This document shows, piece after piece, positions 19,627 to 29,102 of a stretch of DNA of 64,000 bases (position 1 is its first letter; the number at the start of each line of letters is the position of its first letter). The stretch is from the NCBI RefSeq assembly GCF_003202435.1, contig NZ_QJHK01000009.1, forward strand, positions 1-64,000. The letters are read 5' to 3'. The translations under genes were made by a program, and so were the position numbers. This stretch comes from Flavobacterium cheongpyeongense. Its GTDB lineage: Bacteria; Bacteroidota; Bacteroidia; Flavobacteriales; Flavobacteriaceae. Below the pieces are notes generated by a model that was not told where the DNA came from, did no database searches, and saw nothing but the letters and a program-made list of their open reading frames with translations.

Positions 19627-20829
19627 ATGAAAGACTTTAACCCGGCAGATAACATTCAGGATTTGCAATACTTTGGGGAATTTGGAGGTGTGAATCCCTC
19701 GATTTCTGACTCTTCGACTTATACTTTTTTATCGGCTAAAACCATGTTTGATACTTTTGAAGGTAATATGGAAGGCTGCTATTTGTATTCACGCCATTCG
19801 TCACCGAGTAACTTGTATTTAGATCAGGCTTTGGCAGCGATGGAAGGAACGGAAACGGCTAATGTTTCGGCATCAGGAATGGGTGCGATTACGCCAACGC
19901 TATTACAGCTTTGCAGCGCAGGAGACCACATTGTTTCCAGCAGAACGATTTATGGCGGAACATATACTTTTTTGAAGAATTTTACGCCTCGTTTTGGTAT
20001 TAAAACAAGTTTTGTTGACATTACGAAACTGGATGTTGTAGAAGCTGCAATTACCTCAAAAACAAAAGTTATTTACTGCGAAACAGTGAGTAATCCTTTA
20101 TTGGAAGTGGCTGATATTGCAGGTTTAGCACAGATTGCTAAAAAGCACAATCTGAAATTGGTGGTTGACAATACGTTTTCGCCTTTATCAGTTTCTCCGG
20201 CAAAATTAGGTGCTGATATCGTAATTCACAGTTTAACGAAATACATTAACGGAAACAGTGATACGGTTGGTGGTGTGACTTGTGCATCGAAAGAATTTAT
20301 CAATTCGCTGAAAAATGTAAATTCAGGAGCAAGTATGCTTTTGGGACCAACGATGGACAGTCTGCGTTCTGCGAGTGTGATGAAAAATCTTCGCACGCTT
20401 CATATACGAATCAAACAGCACAGTTATAACGCTGCTTATCTGGCTGAAAAATTCGAAAACGATGGTTTAAAAACGGTTTATCCGGGATTAAAAAGTCACC
20501 CGAGTCATGAGTTGTACAAAACGATGATTAATCAGGAATATGGTTTTGGTGGAATGATGACAATTGACGTAGGAACTTTGGGGAAAGCCAATGAATTAAT
20601 GGAACTGATGCAAGCGAGAAACTTAGGTTATTTGGCGGTAAGTTTAGGGTTTTATAAAACGTTATTTAGTGCTCCTGGTACCTCAACTTCCAGTGAAATT
20701 CCGTTAGAGGAACAAGCTGAAATGGGGTTGACTGATGGTTTGATTCGTTTTTCTATTGGATTGGATAATGATATTCAGCGTACTTATGAGATGATGAAGG
20801 CTTGTATGATTGAGCTTGGGATTTTGTGA
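19627..20829 (+). CDS. Cys/Met-metabolism PLP-dependent enzyme (gamma-lyase/sulfhydrylase type)
   Basis: A fold-type I PLP enzyme of the trans-sulfuration family, 400 residues. The PLP lysine is K205 in HSLTKYINGN, the pyridine-binding aspartate is D181 (VVDNTFSPL), and YSRHSSPSN near residue 55 is the phosphate-binding segment from the neighbouring subunit. Methionine gamma-lyases have cysteine in the YGC motif; here it reads Y109-G110-G111, so the classic gamma-lyase cysteine is absent and gamma-synthase or homoserine sulfhydrylase activity is as likely. The Lrp/AsnC gene opposite fits control by a sulfur amino acid. The start abuts a dispersed repeat, which leaves little room for a promoter. 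Confidence 0.85.
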   Translation: MKDFNPADNIQDLQYFGEFGGVNPSISDSSTYTFLSAKTMFDTFEGNMEGCYLYSRHSSPSNLYLDQALAAMEGTETANVSASGMGAITPTLLQLCSAGDHIVSSRTIYGGTYTFLKNFTPRFGIKTSFVDITKLDVVEAAITSKTKVIYCETVSNPLLEVADIAGLAQIAKKHNLKLVVDNTFSPLSVSPAKLGADIVIHSLTKYINGNSDTVGGVTCASKEFINSLKNVNSGASMLLGPTMDSLRSASVMKNLRTLHIRIKQHSYNAAYLAEKFENDGLKTVYPGLKSHPSHELYKTMINQEYGFGGMMTIDVGTLGKANELMELMQARNLGYLAVSLGFYKTLFSAPGTSTSSEIPLEEQAEMGLTDGLIRFSIGLDNDIQRTYEMMKACMIELGIL

Positions 20830-20937
20830 TTATTTAGCAGCGATTTACGGAGTTTTTCTCTCGCAGATTAGGCCCATTATAATAACGTAAATAAAAACTA
20901 CTTAGTCTGCAAAATCATTGGGAACTAAAATAAACAG

Positions 20938-20966
20938 GCCGTTCTGAAATATCAATTCAGAACGGC
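20938..20966. terminator. Bidirectional terminator
   Basis: GCCGTTCTGAA (20938-20948) pairs perfectly with TTCAGAACGGC (20956-20966), between the convergent PLP-enzyme and permease genes. Confidence 0.85.
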
Positions 20967-20994
20967 TTTCCATTTATAATTCATAACTCTTAAC

Positions 20995-22929
20995 TTACAA
21001 CTTTCCTACAAAGTTCAGTTTACTATTTTTTCGGCTATAGCCAAAGTAAATCAAGAGCCCGATTATCAACCAGATGGTGAAATAAATCCAGTTCCACACG
21101 CTTAATTCGGCCATCATATACAAACAGCAGATTAATCCTAAAAGCGGAATTAAAGACAGGTTTTTTCTGAAAGCCCAAACCGCTAATCCTACCAAAACGA
21201 ACAGAAAAATCCACATCGGTATTTTGTGTTTGAACAAACTGAAACCTGATTCGTATTTTAGAGTATCATTGATTGGAAGGCCTTTTAGAACTTCAGCATA
21301 TTTAGCCTCGTCGTCCTGATATTGTCCCAATAAATGTTCTAAATCTGAGGTTTGCGAGGCTTTATTAGTAACATCTATTGCTTTCAAATAATCAAAAACT
21401 TTAACCGATTCCTCTTTATTCAATGCAGTTACAATCGAAGTTGCATCGTAAATCTGTGCCTCATTATTGATAAAATCCATTGTAGCCTTACTATTGAAAG
21501 CGAGAGCATAATACAATCCCGCAATCATTAATACAGGCAGAATATATTTAGAATTAATATAAGGTGTTCTGAATTTTCCTCTTGGAATCTCAGGTTTGTT
21601 CTGCAATACCAAAACACCGGCACAAACCAGTACAAAAGCAAACAAAGTACCGATACTGCACAAATCGGTTACCATCGTTAAGTTTAAGAATAAAGCCGGA
21701 ACTGCAACCACAAAACCAGTAACAATAGTGGCAAATGATGGTGTTTTAAATTTTGGATGAACGGTAGAAAATTTCTTTGGCAATAAACCATCACGGCTCA
21801 TACTCATCCAGATGCGGGGCTGTCCCATCTGGAAAACCAGTAAAACACTTGCCATGGCCACAACTGCGCTCACCGCAATAATGCCAGACATCCATTTTAA
21901 GTTTAATTTATCGAAAACAAAAGCCAGCGGATCTCCAACATTCAATTCGTTATAGCGTACCATTCCGGTTAAGACCAACGCTATGGCAATGTATAAAAGT
22001 GTACAGATAATAATTGCCCACATCATGCCACGTGGTAAGTCACGCTGTGGGTTTTTGCATTCCTCTGCTGTTGTTGAAATTGCGTCAAAACCTATATAAG
22101 CAAAGAAAACGGCTGAAACTCCTTTTAGAACCCCGCTTACTCCATTTGGTGCAAATGGATCCCAATTGGCAGTATCAACATAAAAAACTCCTACAGCAAT
22201 TACCAAAAGAACAATACAAAGTTTTACAACGACCATAACATTGCTTGCATTACGTGATTCTTTCATTCCGCGGTAAACCAAAGCCGTAATTAAAACAATA
22301 ATAAATAAAGCCGGCAGATCTGCAACAAAATGAAAAGAACCAATTTGAGGTGCCGTTTTCCATGCTCTGTAAGCGGTTTGTAATCCTGAATCTAAATTTT
22401 CAAAAGATTTTCCGCCCTGCATTAAAGCCATGGCGTCTTTATAACCGTTTGAAGCGGTTAAGTAGTCCATCTGAATCCATTGAGGTAAATGAATTCCGCC
22501 ACTTTGGAGCAAGCCCGTAAAATAATCACTCCACGATATGGCGACCGTAATATTTCCTACGGCGTATTCCATAATTAAGGCCCAGCCAATTATCCAGGCG
22601 ATAATTTCACCAAAAGCAACGTATGAATAGGTATAAGCACTACCGGAAACCGGAACCATCGAAGCAAATTCGGCGTAGGCAAATGCAGCAAAACTACAAG
22701 CAAGAGCTGTAAACAAAAAAAGAAAGATAACGGCCGGTCCTCCATCAGCACTTGCCTTTCCGATCGTACTGAAAATCCCAGCTCCAACAATGGCTGCGAT
22801 TCCAAATGCTGTTAAATCTCTGGTAGTTAAATGCTTTCCTAATGCATTATGACCCTCTGCTTCGTTCTTTGCAACCTGCTTCAGAATATCCTGTACTGTT
22901 TTCTTGCGGAATAAACCTGATAACGCCAT
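20995..22929 (-). CDS. APC-family amino-acid permease
   Basis: A transporter of the amino acid-polyamine-organocation superfamily, cationic amino-acid (CAT/YfnA) branch. The protein has 644 residues and at least 12 hydrophobic segments. The first contains GIAAIVGAGIFSTIG, the broken helix that binds the substrate's backbone; the consensus SFAAFAYAEFASMVPVSG follows. A hydrophilic insert of about 90 residues (near 490-580) splits the last membrane segments, making it longer than the usual 460-500; the insert has no known domain that I recognise. The substrate is not shown by sequence. Confidence 0.9.
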   Translation of the reverse strand: MALSGLFRKKTVQDILKQVAKNEAEGHNALGKHLTTRDLTAFGIAAIVGAGIFSTIGKASADGGPAVIFLFLFTALACSFAAFAYAEFASMVPVSGSAYTYSYVAFGEIIAWIIGWALIMEYAVGNITVAISWSDYFTGLLQSGGIHLPQWIQMDYLTASNGYKDAMALMQGGKSFENLDSGLQTAYRAWKTAPQIGSFHFVADLPALFIIVLITALVYRGMKESRNASNVMVVVKLCIVLLVIAVGVFYVDTANWDPFAPNGVSGVLKGVSAVFFAYIGFDAISTTAEECKNPQRDLPRGMMWAIIICTLLYIAIALVLTGMVRYNELNVGDPLAFVFDKLNLKWMSGIIAVSAVVAMASVLLVFQMGQPRIWMSMSRDGLLPKKFSTVHPKFKTPSFATIVTGFVVAVPALFLNLTMVTDLCSIGTLFAFVLVCAGVLVLQNKPEIPRGKFRTPYINSKYILPVLMIAGLYYALAFNSKATMDFINNEAQIYDATSIVTALNKEESVKVFDYLKAIDVTNKASQTSDLEHLLGQYQDDEAKYAEVLKGLPINDTLKYESGFSLFKHKIPMWIFLFVLVGLAVWAFRKNLSLIPLLGLICCLYMMAELSVWNWIYFTIWLIIGLLIYFGYSRKNSKLNFVGKL

Positions 22930-23228
22930 ATGTGGTTCTGGTTTTTAAATTAATATATTTCAGACTTTACGCTTTTATTTTGCAAATAATGCAAAAATTA
23001 TCCTGAAATCAAATATATAAAACGATTTTGTTTATCTGTAATTTTTTTCGCCACTAAATACACAAATTTTCTTAATTATTTTTCTCAATAAATGCATTGC
23101 TTTTTAGGACGAGACAATAATAATTCTTTAATTTTATGCTAATTACATACAAATGAGTAGTTTACAAGAAGTATAATATTTCTCACAAATAGCCTTACTA
23201 AGTATTTAATATAAAAAGATCAAAGTTT

Positions 23229-24383
23229 ATGGAAAAAATCACAAGACGTTCATTTGTAAATAAATTTGGAATTGGTATTGGTGCTTCAGTTATTGTAACA
23301 ACCCTTCCTTCTTTTTTATATGAACCTGAACTAAATAGCCTTCCGTACATCGGAAAAAAAATAAATCTTGCAATATGCGGTTTAGGAATTTATGCCAATA
23401 TAGTGGCAGAGTCTATGCAGGGGTCTGAATATTGTCATCTTGCAGGAATAGTTACCGGGACTCCTTCAAAAGCAGTCAAATGGAAAGACAGATACAATAT
23501 TCCCGAAAAGAATATTTATAATTATGAAAATTTTGATGAGATTATAAACAACAAGGATATTGACATGGTTTACGTAATCCTTCCTAATAGTCTACATAAA
23601 GAATTTGTTATTCGTTCTGCAAAAGCAGGAAAACATGTTATCACTGAAAAACCAATGGCAATTAATGTCAAAGAATGCGAAGAAATGATAAAAGCCTGTA
23701 ATGATAATAAAGTACAATTGGCTATTGGGTATCGTTTGCATTACGAACCGACGCATTTAGAAATTAAACGATTAGGACAAGAGAAAGTTTTCGGACAAGT
23801 ACGCTACATTGAATCTTCCCTAGGCTATAAAACGTATGATACTATTGCCAAAACTCCCGTAGACATAAATAGTCCAGCGAATTGGAGACTAAATAAAAAA
23901 TTATCCGGCGGCGGTCCTTTAATGGATTTAGGAATTTACTGTATTCAGGCCAGCCGTTATATTTTAGGAGAAGAACCAATTTCTGTTACTGCTCAATTTG
24001 GAACCATAAACGATAAAAACAGATTTTCAGAAACGGAAGAAAGTATTTCCTGGCAAATGAAATTTCCTAGCGGCGCAATGGCAAATGGCAATACTTCCTG
24101 TGGTTACAATATTGACAGGACTTACGCATCTGCAGATTATGGGTCTTTTGAGTTAAGTCCCGGTTTAAGTTATGGCCCGTATGAAGGAAAAACATCGAAA
24201 GGACCGTTAAAATTTCCTCCAATCAAACAACAGCAGAAACAATTAGATGAGATTTCTAAATTATTGCTGGAAAACAAACAACTGCCCAACCATATTACCG
24301 GGGAAGAAGGATTGAAAGATATCAAGATTATTAATGCAATTTATAAAGCTGCTGAAACAGGAAAGAAAGTTTCATTAAGTTAA
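23229..24383 (+). CDS. Tat-exported Gfo/Idh/MocA oxidoreductase, copy 1
   Basis: An NAD(P)-dependent sugar oxidoreductase of 384 residues. The N-terminus has a twin-arginine signal (TRRSFVNKFG followed by a hydrophobic stretch, residues about 5-30), so the folded enzyme with bound cofactor is probably sent to the periplasm, as for glucose-fructose oxidoreductase. The Rossmann domain starts INLAICGLG; the catalytic/substrate EKP motif is in ITEKPMAINV; the C-terminal alpha/beta domain has GGGPLMDLGIYCIQ. A paralogue follows 86 nt downstream. The pair is likely one transcription unit. Confidence 0.88.
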   Translation: MEKITRRSFVNKFGIGIGASVIVTTLPSFLYEPELNSLPYIGKKINLAICGLGIYANIVAESMQGSEYCHLAGIVTGTPSKAVKWKDRYNIPEKNIYNYENFDEIINNKDIDMVYVILPNSLHKEFVIRSAKAGKHVITEKPMAINVKECEEMIKACNDNKVQLAIGYRLHYEPTHLEIKRLGQEKVFGQVRYIESSLGYKTYDTIAKTPVDINSPANWRLNKKLSGGGPLMDLGIYCIQASRYILGEEPISVTAQFGTINDKNRFSETEESISWQMKFPSGAMANGNTSCGYNIDRTYASADYGSFELSPGLSYGPYEGKTSKGPLKFPPIKQQQKQLDEISKLLLENKQLPNHITGEEGLKDIKIINAIYKAAETGKKVSLS

Positions 24384-24469
24384 TTAGAAAACATTTTATA
24401 ACCTCTGCATTGTAACATTTTACAGAAATAGTTTACTTATAAATTAACACTTAATTTAAAGGTAAATTT

Positions 24470-25630
24470 ATGGAGAAAATTTCAAGACGATCATTTGTGA
24501 ATAAATTTGGAGTTGGAGTTGGTGCTTCGGTAGTGATGACAACCCTTCCCTCCTTTTTAGCGGAGTCGCTGGAGGATAAAACTCCATACACCGGAAAAAA
24601 ATTAAATATCGCGCTTTGCGGTTTAGGAAACTACGCTTCATTGCTAGCTGAAGGTCTTCAGGTTTCGGAATATTGCCAGCTTTCCGGAATCATTACAGGA
24701 ACTCCTTCTAAAGCTGAGAAATGGAAAAAACAATATAATATCCCAGAAAAGAACATTTATAACTACGAGAATTTCGATACAATCGTAAAAAATAAAGATA
24801 TTGATTTAGTGTATGTTGTAACACCAAACGCGTTACATAAAGAATTTACTGTTCGTGCTGCAAAGTCAGGAAAACACGTTATTGTCGAAAAACCGATGGC
24901 AATTACTATTGAAGATTGCGAAGAAATGATAAAAGTCTGCAACGATAATAATGTACAATTGGCAATGGGTTATCGCCTTCATTACGAGCCTAATCATTTA
25001 GAAATAAAACGACTGGGACAAGAAAAAGTTTTAGGACAAGTTCGTTATATCGAAGCTGGTCTTGGTTATAGCACTTATGATATTCATGATAGTAATAAAC
25101 CCGTTAATTTAAATGCCCGTAACGAATGGCGGCTTACTAAAAAACTTGCGGGAGGTGGTCCGTTGATTAACTTAGGAGTTTATTGTATTCAGGTTTCCCG
25201 TTATGTTTTAGGAGAAGAACCCATTGCAGTTACCGCACAATTCGGAACCATAAACAACAGAAACAGATTTACACAGGTTGAAGAAAACATTACATGGCAA
25301 ATGGAATTTCCTAGCGGTGCTGTTGCTAATTGCAGCAGTTCTTATGGTTTTGGTATCGATCGATTTTATGCTGCAGCGGATGACGGTTTCTTTGAAATGA
25401 GTCCTGCTGTCAGTTATGGCCCATTTGTAGGCAAAACATCTGATGGAAAAGTATTTAATTTTCCGGTTATAAATCAGCAGCAAACTCAAATGGATGCCAT
25501 TTGTAAAGTCATTTTAGAAAACAAAAAACTCCCAAATCATATCACCGGCGAAGAAGGAATTAAAGATGTAAAAATCATTAACGCCATCTACAAAGCAGCT
25601 GAATCAGGTAAAAAAGTAAGCTTGAAATAA
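24470..25630 (+). CDS. Tat-exported Gfo/Idh/MocA oxidoreductase, copy 2
   Basis: Clearly a tandem duplicate of the gene before it: the two proteins align along the whole length with nearly the same N-terminus (SRRSFVNKFGVGVGASV), the same EKPMAI motif and the same C-terminal GEEGIKDVKIINAIYKAAE. 386 residues with a twin-arginine signal, Rossmann GLGNYASLLAE motif and GGGPLINLGVYCIQ. Differences lie mainly in the residues around the substrate pocket (for example YSTYDIHDSNKP against YKTYDTIAKTP), so the copies may act on different sugars. No sugar-transport or polysaccharide genes are adjacent. Confidence 0.88.
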   Translation: MEKISRRSFVNKFGVGVGASVVMTTLPSFLAESLEDKTPYTGKKLNIALCGLGNYASLLAEGLQVSEYCQLSGIITGTPSKAEKWKKQYNIPEKNIYNYENFDTIVKNKDIDLVYVVTPNALHKEFTVRAAKSGKHVIVEKPMAITIEDCEEMIKVCNDNNVQLAMGYRLHYEPNHLEIKRLGQEKVLGQVRYIEAGLGYSTYDIHDSNKPVNLNARNEWRLTKKLAGGGPLINLGVYCIQVSRYVLGEEPIAVTAQFGTINNRNRFTQVEENITWQMEFPSGAVANCSSSYGFGIDRFYAAADDGFFEMSPAVSYGPFVGKTSDGKVFNFPVINQQQTQMDAICKVILENKKLPNHITGEEGIKDVKIINAIYKAAESGKKVSLK

Positions 25631-25875
25631 TTTTTCTGATACGACCCGAGATAGTAAATAGGCAAAGAAATTCACGAATTATGTTTTCTAAATCTGTGGG
25701 TATATTTTTTTTCTCACAGATTTAGCAGATATAACAGATTTTCTAACTAATTTAAATTTTTATACAGATTTTTTGAATCAAATCTGCTCAATCTTCCAAA
25801 TCTGCGAGAGCATTTTTTTTTGTATTTTAATCCTCTAATCTGTGGCTAAACTTTTTACATTTTACAACAAACAGC

Positions 25876-28782
25876 TCACTTCAAACAGCTTTTCAAAATA
25901 CTAACCGGATGCTGTGCTTCCCTACTTGTTCCATCAAAAATCTGATGACGACAGCTCGTTCCTGCGGCAGCGATTTTTACATTTTCAGCGGTGTTTCGCA
26001 CTTTTGGGAACAAAGTATCTTCTCCCATTTGCATACTTACCTGATAATGTTCTTTTTCGTAACCAAAAGATCCTGCCATTCCGCAACAGCCTGAATTATA
26101 AATGGTAACTGTATTATTAGTTGGCAAATTCAGCATCGTGAAAGTCGCCTCAACCGAACTCAATGATTTCTGATGACAATGTCCGTGAATCTTGATTTCT
26201 TTCTTTTCATCCGAAAAAGATTCCGGTCTTATTTTACCGTCGATAATTTCTTTTTTAAAGAATTCCTCGATTGTAAATGTATCATGCGAAAGTTTCTCAG
26301 CTGCTTCTTTATCATCTGCCAATCGAAGATATTCATCCCTGAAAGTCAAAATGGCCGAAGGTTCAATACCAACCAAAGGGGCATTACCTAAAACCAAATC
26401 TTTAAAAATATTGACGTTATCATTGGCAATTTTCTTGGCTTCTTCCAAAAACCCTTTCGATAAATAAGCTCTTCCGCTTTCTTCATGATCGATAACTAAT
26501 ACCTGATAACCTAATTTGGTTAATAATTCGAAAGCATCGATTCCGATATTTACGTCATAATAATTCGTGAATTCATCTACAAACAAATACAATCTCCCGT
26601 TTGGAAAATCCGTAACTGCAGGTTTATGATTTTCATGCCATTTTCTGAAAGTCTTTTTCGCCAAAAGCGGAACTTGCCTTTCCGGCGCAATTCCCATACT
26701 TTTTTTAACGAGCGATTGATTTGAAATAAAGTTGGTAATTACCGGGAATTTGCTTCCCATTTTGTTCAGTTTGGCGTTGTGGGCAAAAATCTTATTTCGG
26801 GTTGAGAATCCGTTTGCTTTTTGATATTGGTATAAAAATTCGGCTTTTAAAGTAGCTACGTCCACATTACTCGGACATTCGCTGGCACAGGCTTTACAAC
26901 TTACACACAACTCAAAAACCTCGTATAATTCTTTCTGGTCAAATTTATTTTCTTTTTCAGAATAAGTGAGATATTCACGTAGCGCATTGGCTCTTGCCCG
27001 TGTGGTTTCTTTTTCATTTCGGGTCGCACGATAACTTGGGCACATTGCTCCTCCTGCCGAAGGTAATTTTCGGCAATCTCCCGATCCGTTGCATTTTTCG
27101 GCTGCACGCAAAATCCCCAAACTGTCTGAGAAATCCTGAAACGTTTTAATATCCGGTTCTGTCCTTCCTGAAACCACACGATGGTTTTCATCCATTTTCA
27201 GGGCATTGACAATCTTCCCGATATTCAAAACCGAATTTGGGTCAAACGCCAGTTTGATTCTTTTCAGCAATTCGTAATTCTTATCGCCAATCATAAACGG
27301 AATAAACTCGCCACGCACAATTCCGTCTCCGTGTTCCCCACTTAATGATCCTCTGTATTTTTTGACCAAAATTGCCACATCGGTCGCTATGGTTCTAAAT
27401 AATTTCAGGTCAGATGTTTTCTTCAGATTCAAAACCGGACGCAAATGCAGTTCACCTGCGCCGGCATGTGCGTAATAAATTGCTCCTTGTCCGTGACGCA
27501 GCATCATTGCTGAGAATTCTGCAATATAAGCTGGCAAATCACTCAGTTCAACAGCAGTATCCTCAATAGAATCGGCTGCCTTGTCGTCGCCAACAATACT
27601 TCCCAAGAGTCCAAGTCCTGCTTTTCTAAGTTCATTTACTTTTTCAATATCCGCACCGTAAATTTTTACAAGCGCATAACCAAAGTTATTTTTCTCTAAA
27701 TCAGCAATTAAAGCATTCGCCTGATTTTCGGCATCTTGCGGATCGTGCGAAGCCACTTCAAACATCATAATTGCTTTGGGTTCATCCTGCAGAAAGAATC
27801 GGTTTTTAATGTGTTCACGATTCGTTTTCGTACAATCCAAAATCGTGTCGTCTATCATTTCGCAAGTGTACAAATGATGTTTCATCGCCACCACAACAGA
27901 TTCCAGCGATTCGTGAATGCTATGATAATGCGCCACAACCATAATATTATGAGCTGGAGGCAAATCATCTACTTTTAAAGTAATTTCGGTTGTAAAAGCC
28001 AAAGTTCCTTCGCTTCCGCAAAGTAATTTCCCGAGGTTGATTGTAGGTTCCGTTCCGCCAAACAAATCCGATTTTAGTAAAATATCAACCGCATAACCCG
28101 TATTTCTCCTGTGGATTTCCGGTTTTGGAAACTCTTTTATAATTTCGTCCTGCGTTGCTTTTACCGAAAGTTCGTCGTAAAGGCTTTTATAAATTTTATT
28201 TTCTAAAGAATCTCCTTTTGTTTTTTCAATAAATTCTGCCGAAGTCAGTTCTTTAAAAACCACTTGTGAACCATCGCTCAAAATTGCTTTGATCTCCACA
28301 ATTTTATCGCGCGTTACGCCATAGCGAATCGAAGTTGTTCCCGAAGAATTATTCCCCACCATTCCCCCAATCATACAGCGGTTAGAAGTTGATGTATTGG
28401 GGCCGAAAAACACACCGTTCGGTTTCAGAAATAAATTCAGTTCATCGCGAATTACACCGGGCTGAACCGTAACTGTTTTTGCAATCGGGTCGAAATTCAG
28501 GATTTTGGTAAAATGCTTCGAAACATCAACCACTATTCCGTCACCAACTGTTTGTCCGGCCAAAGAAGTTCCCGCCGTTCTAGGCGTTATCGAAATATCA
28601 TGCTGAGCGGCAAACCGAATCAGTTTACTAATATCTTCTATAGTTTGAGGCACCGCAACCGCTTTTGGTTTAATCCGGTACACCGATGCATCGGTCGAAT
28701 AAAGTGTTTTATGAAGATCGTCGTATAAAAGTGTTCCTTGTAATGATGCTGACAGTTGTTCTAACTCTTTAATTATTGACAT
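25876..28782 (-). CDS. FAD/Fe-S D-2-hydroxyacid dehydrogenase (YdiJ/Dld-II type)
   Basis: A 968-residue fusion. Residues about 35-265 form an FAD-binding PCMH domain (TPRTAGTSLAGQTVGDGIVV, GGMVGNNSSGTTS); 270-530 the FAD-oxidase C domain (HAGAGELHLRP, GSLSGEHGDGIVRG); about 570-660 an Fe-S domain with CNGSGDCR and CVSCKACASECPSNVD; and the rest a CCG domain pair (HGHCHQKS, NSGCCGMAGSFG). E. coli YdiJ, which has this layout, oxidises D-2-hydroxyglutarate; others oxidise D-lactate. Electrons likely go to the quinone pool. It stands alone, divergent from the TonB receptor. The exact 2-hydroxyacid is not shown. Confidence 0.9.
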   Translation of the reverse strand: MSIIKELEQLSASLQGTLLYDDLHKTLYSTDASVYRIKPKAVAVPQTIEDISKLIRFAAQHDISITPRTAGTSLAGQTVGDGIVVDVSKHFTKILNFDPIAKTVTVQPGVIRDELNLFLKPNGVFFGPNTSTSNRCMIGGMVGNNSSGTTSIRYGVTRDKIVEIKAILSDGSQVVFKELTSAEFIEKTKGDSLENKIYKSLYDELSVKATQDEIIKEFPKPEIHRRNTGYAVDILLKSDLFGGTEPTINLGKLLCGSEGTLAFTTEITLKVDDLPPAHNIMVVAHYHSIHESLESVVVAMKHHLYTCEMIDDTILDCTKTNREHIKNRFFLQDEPKAIMMFEVASHDPQDAENQANALIADLEKNNFGYALVKIYGADIEKVNELRKAGLGLLGSIVGDDKAADSIEDTAVELSDLPAYIAEFSAMMLRHGQGAIYYAHAGAGELHLRPVLNLKKTSDLKLFRTIATDVAILVKKYRGSLSGEHGDGIVRGEFIPFMIGDKNYELLKRIKLAFDPNSVLNIGKIVNALKMDENHRVVSGRTEPDIKTFQDFSDSLGILRAAEKCNGSGDCRKLPSAGGAMCPSYRATRNEKETTRARANALREYLTYSEKENKFDQKELYEVFELCVSCKACASECPSNVDVATLKAEFLYQYQKANGFSTRNKIFAHNAKLNKMGSKFPVITNFISNQSLVKKSMGIAPERQVPLLAKKTFRKWHENHKPAVTDFPNGRLYLFVDEFTNYYDVNIGIDAFELLTKLGYQVLVIDHEESGRAYLSKGFLEEAKKIANDNVNIFKDLVLGNAPLVGIEPSAILTFRDEYLRLADDKEAAEKLSHDTFTIEEFFKKEIIDGKIRPESFSDEKKEIKIHGHCHQKSLSSVEATFTMLNLPTNNTVTIYNSGCCGMAGSFGYEKEHYQVSMQMGEDTLFPKVRNTAENVKIAAAGTSCRHQIFDGTSREAQHPVSILKSCLK

Positions 28783-29041
28783 TCTATTTGAATTTAACCT
28801 AAAACTGATGTGTTTTTTCGGTTACAAAAATACTCTTATTTCCTTTGTTTTTATTCTAAATTAAGAAAATTAGATCCTGATTTTTGAACGTTTATGCCAT
28901 AATACTGCGAACTTCTACTGCATTTTGGCTGTAAACTCTTTTTATGTAAGTGTGTGTTTTTGATTTATTAGTAATTGTCCACACAAAATGGTCTAATCAA
29001 TTCTCAAAATAATTATTTTTATTTAGAATAAGTAAAAATAA
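28783..29041. other. Divergent intergenic region left of the TonB receptor
   Basis: AT-rich, no coding potential seen. It must hold the promoter of the FAD/Fe-S gene on the minus strand, which I could not place. A Fur-like operator was looked for because of the siderophore receptor, but nothing convincing was found. Confidence 0.4.
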
Positions 29042-29073
29042 TTTGGATAAAAAGCTTTTAGCCATTACTTTTG
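29042..29073 (+). promoter_or_regulatory. Promoter of the TonB-dependent receptor
   Basis: TTTG (29042-29045), 20 bp spacer, TACTTTTG (29066-29073): a full match to the Bacteroidetes housekeeping promoter. The predicted leader is about 22 nt. Confidence 0.75.
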
Positions 29074-29102
29074 CCCCATAAAAAAATTAACCCTCACCAA
29101 AA

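Noticed and set aside
26173..26467. Plus-strand frames within the FAD/Fe-S dehydrogenase gene
   Set aside because: They are antisense shadows of a long conserved gene with clear motifs on the minus strand.
28783..29102. Fur box before the siderophore receptor
   Set aside because: No convincing GATAAT-type palindrome was found; the AT-rich background makes weak matches meaningless.
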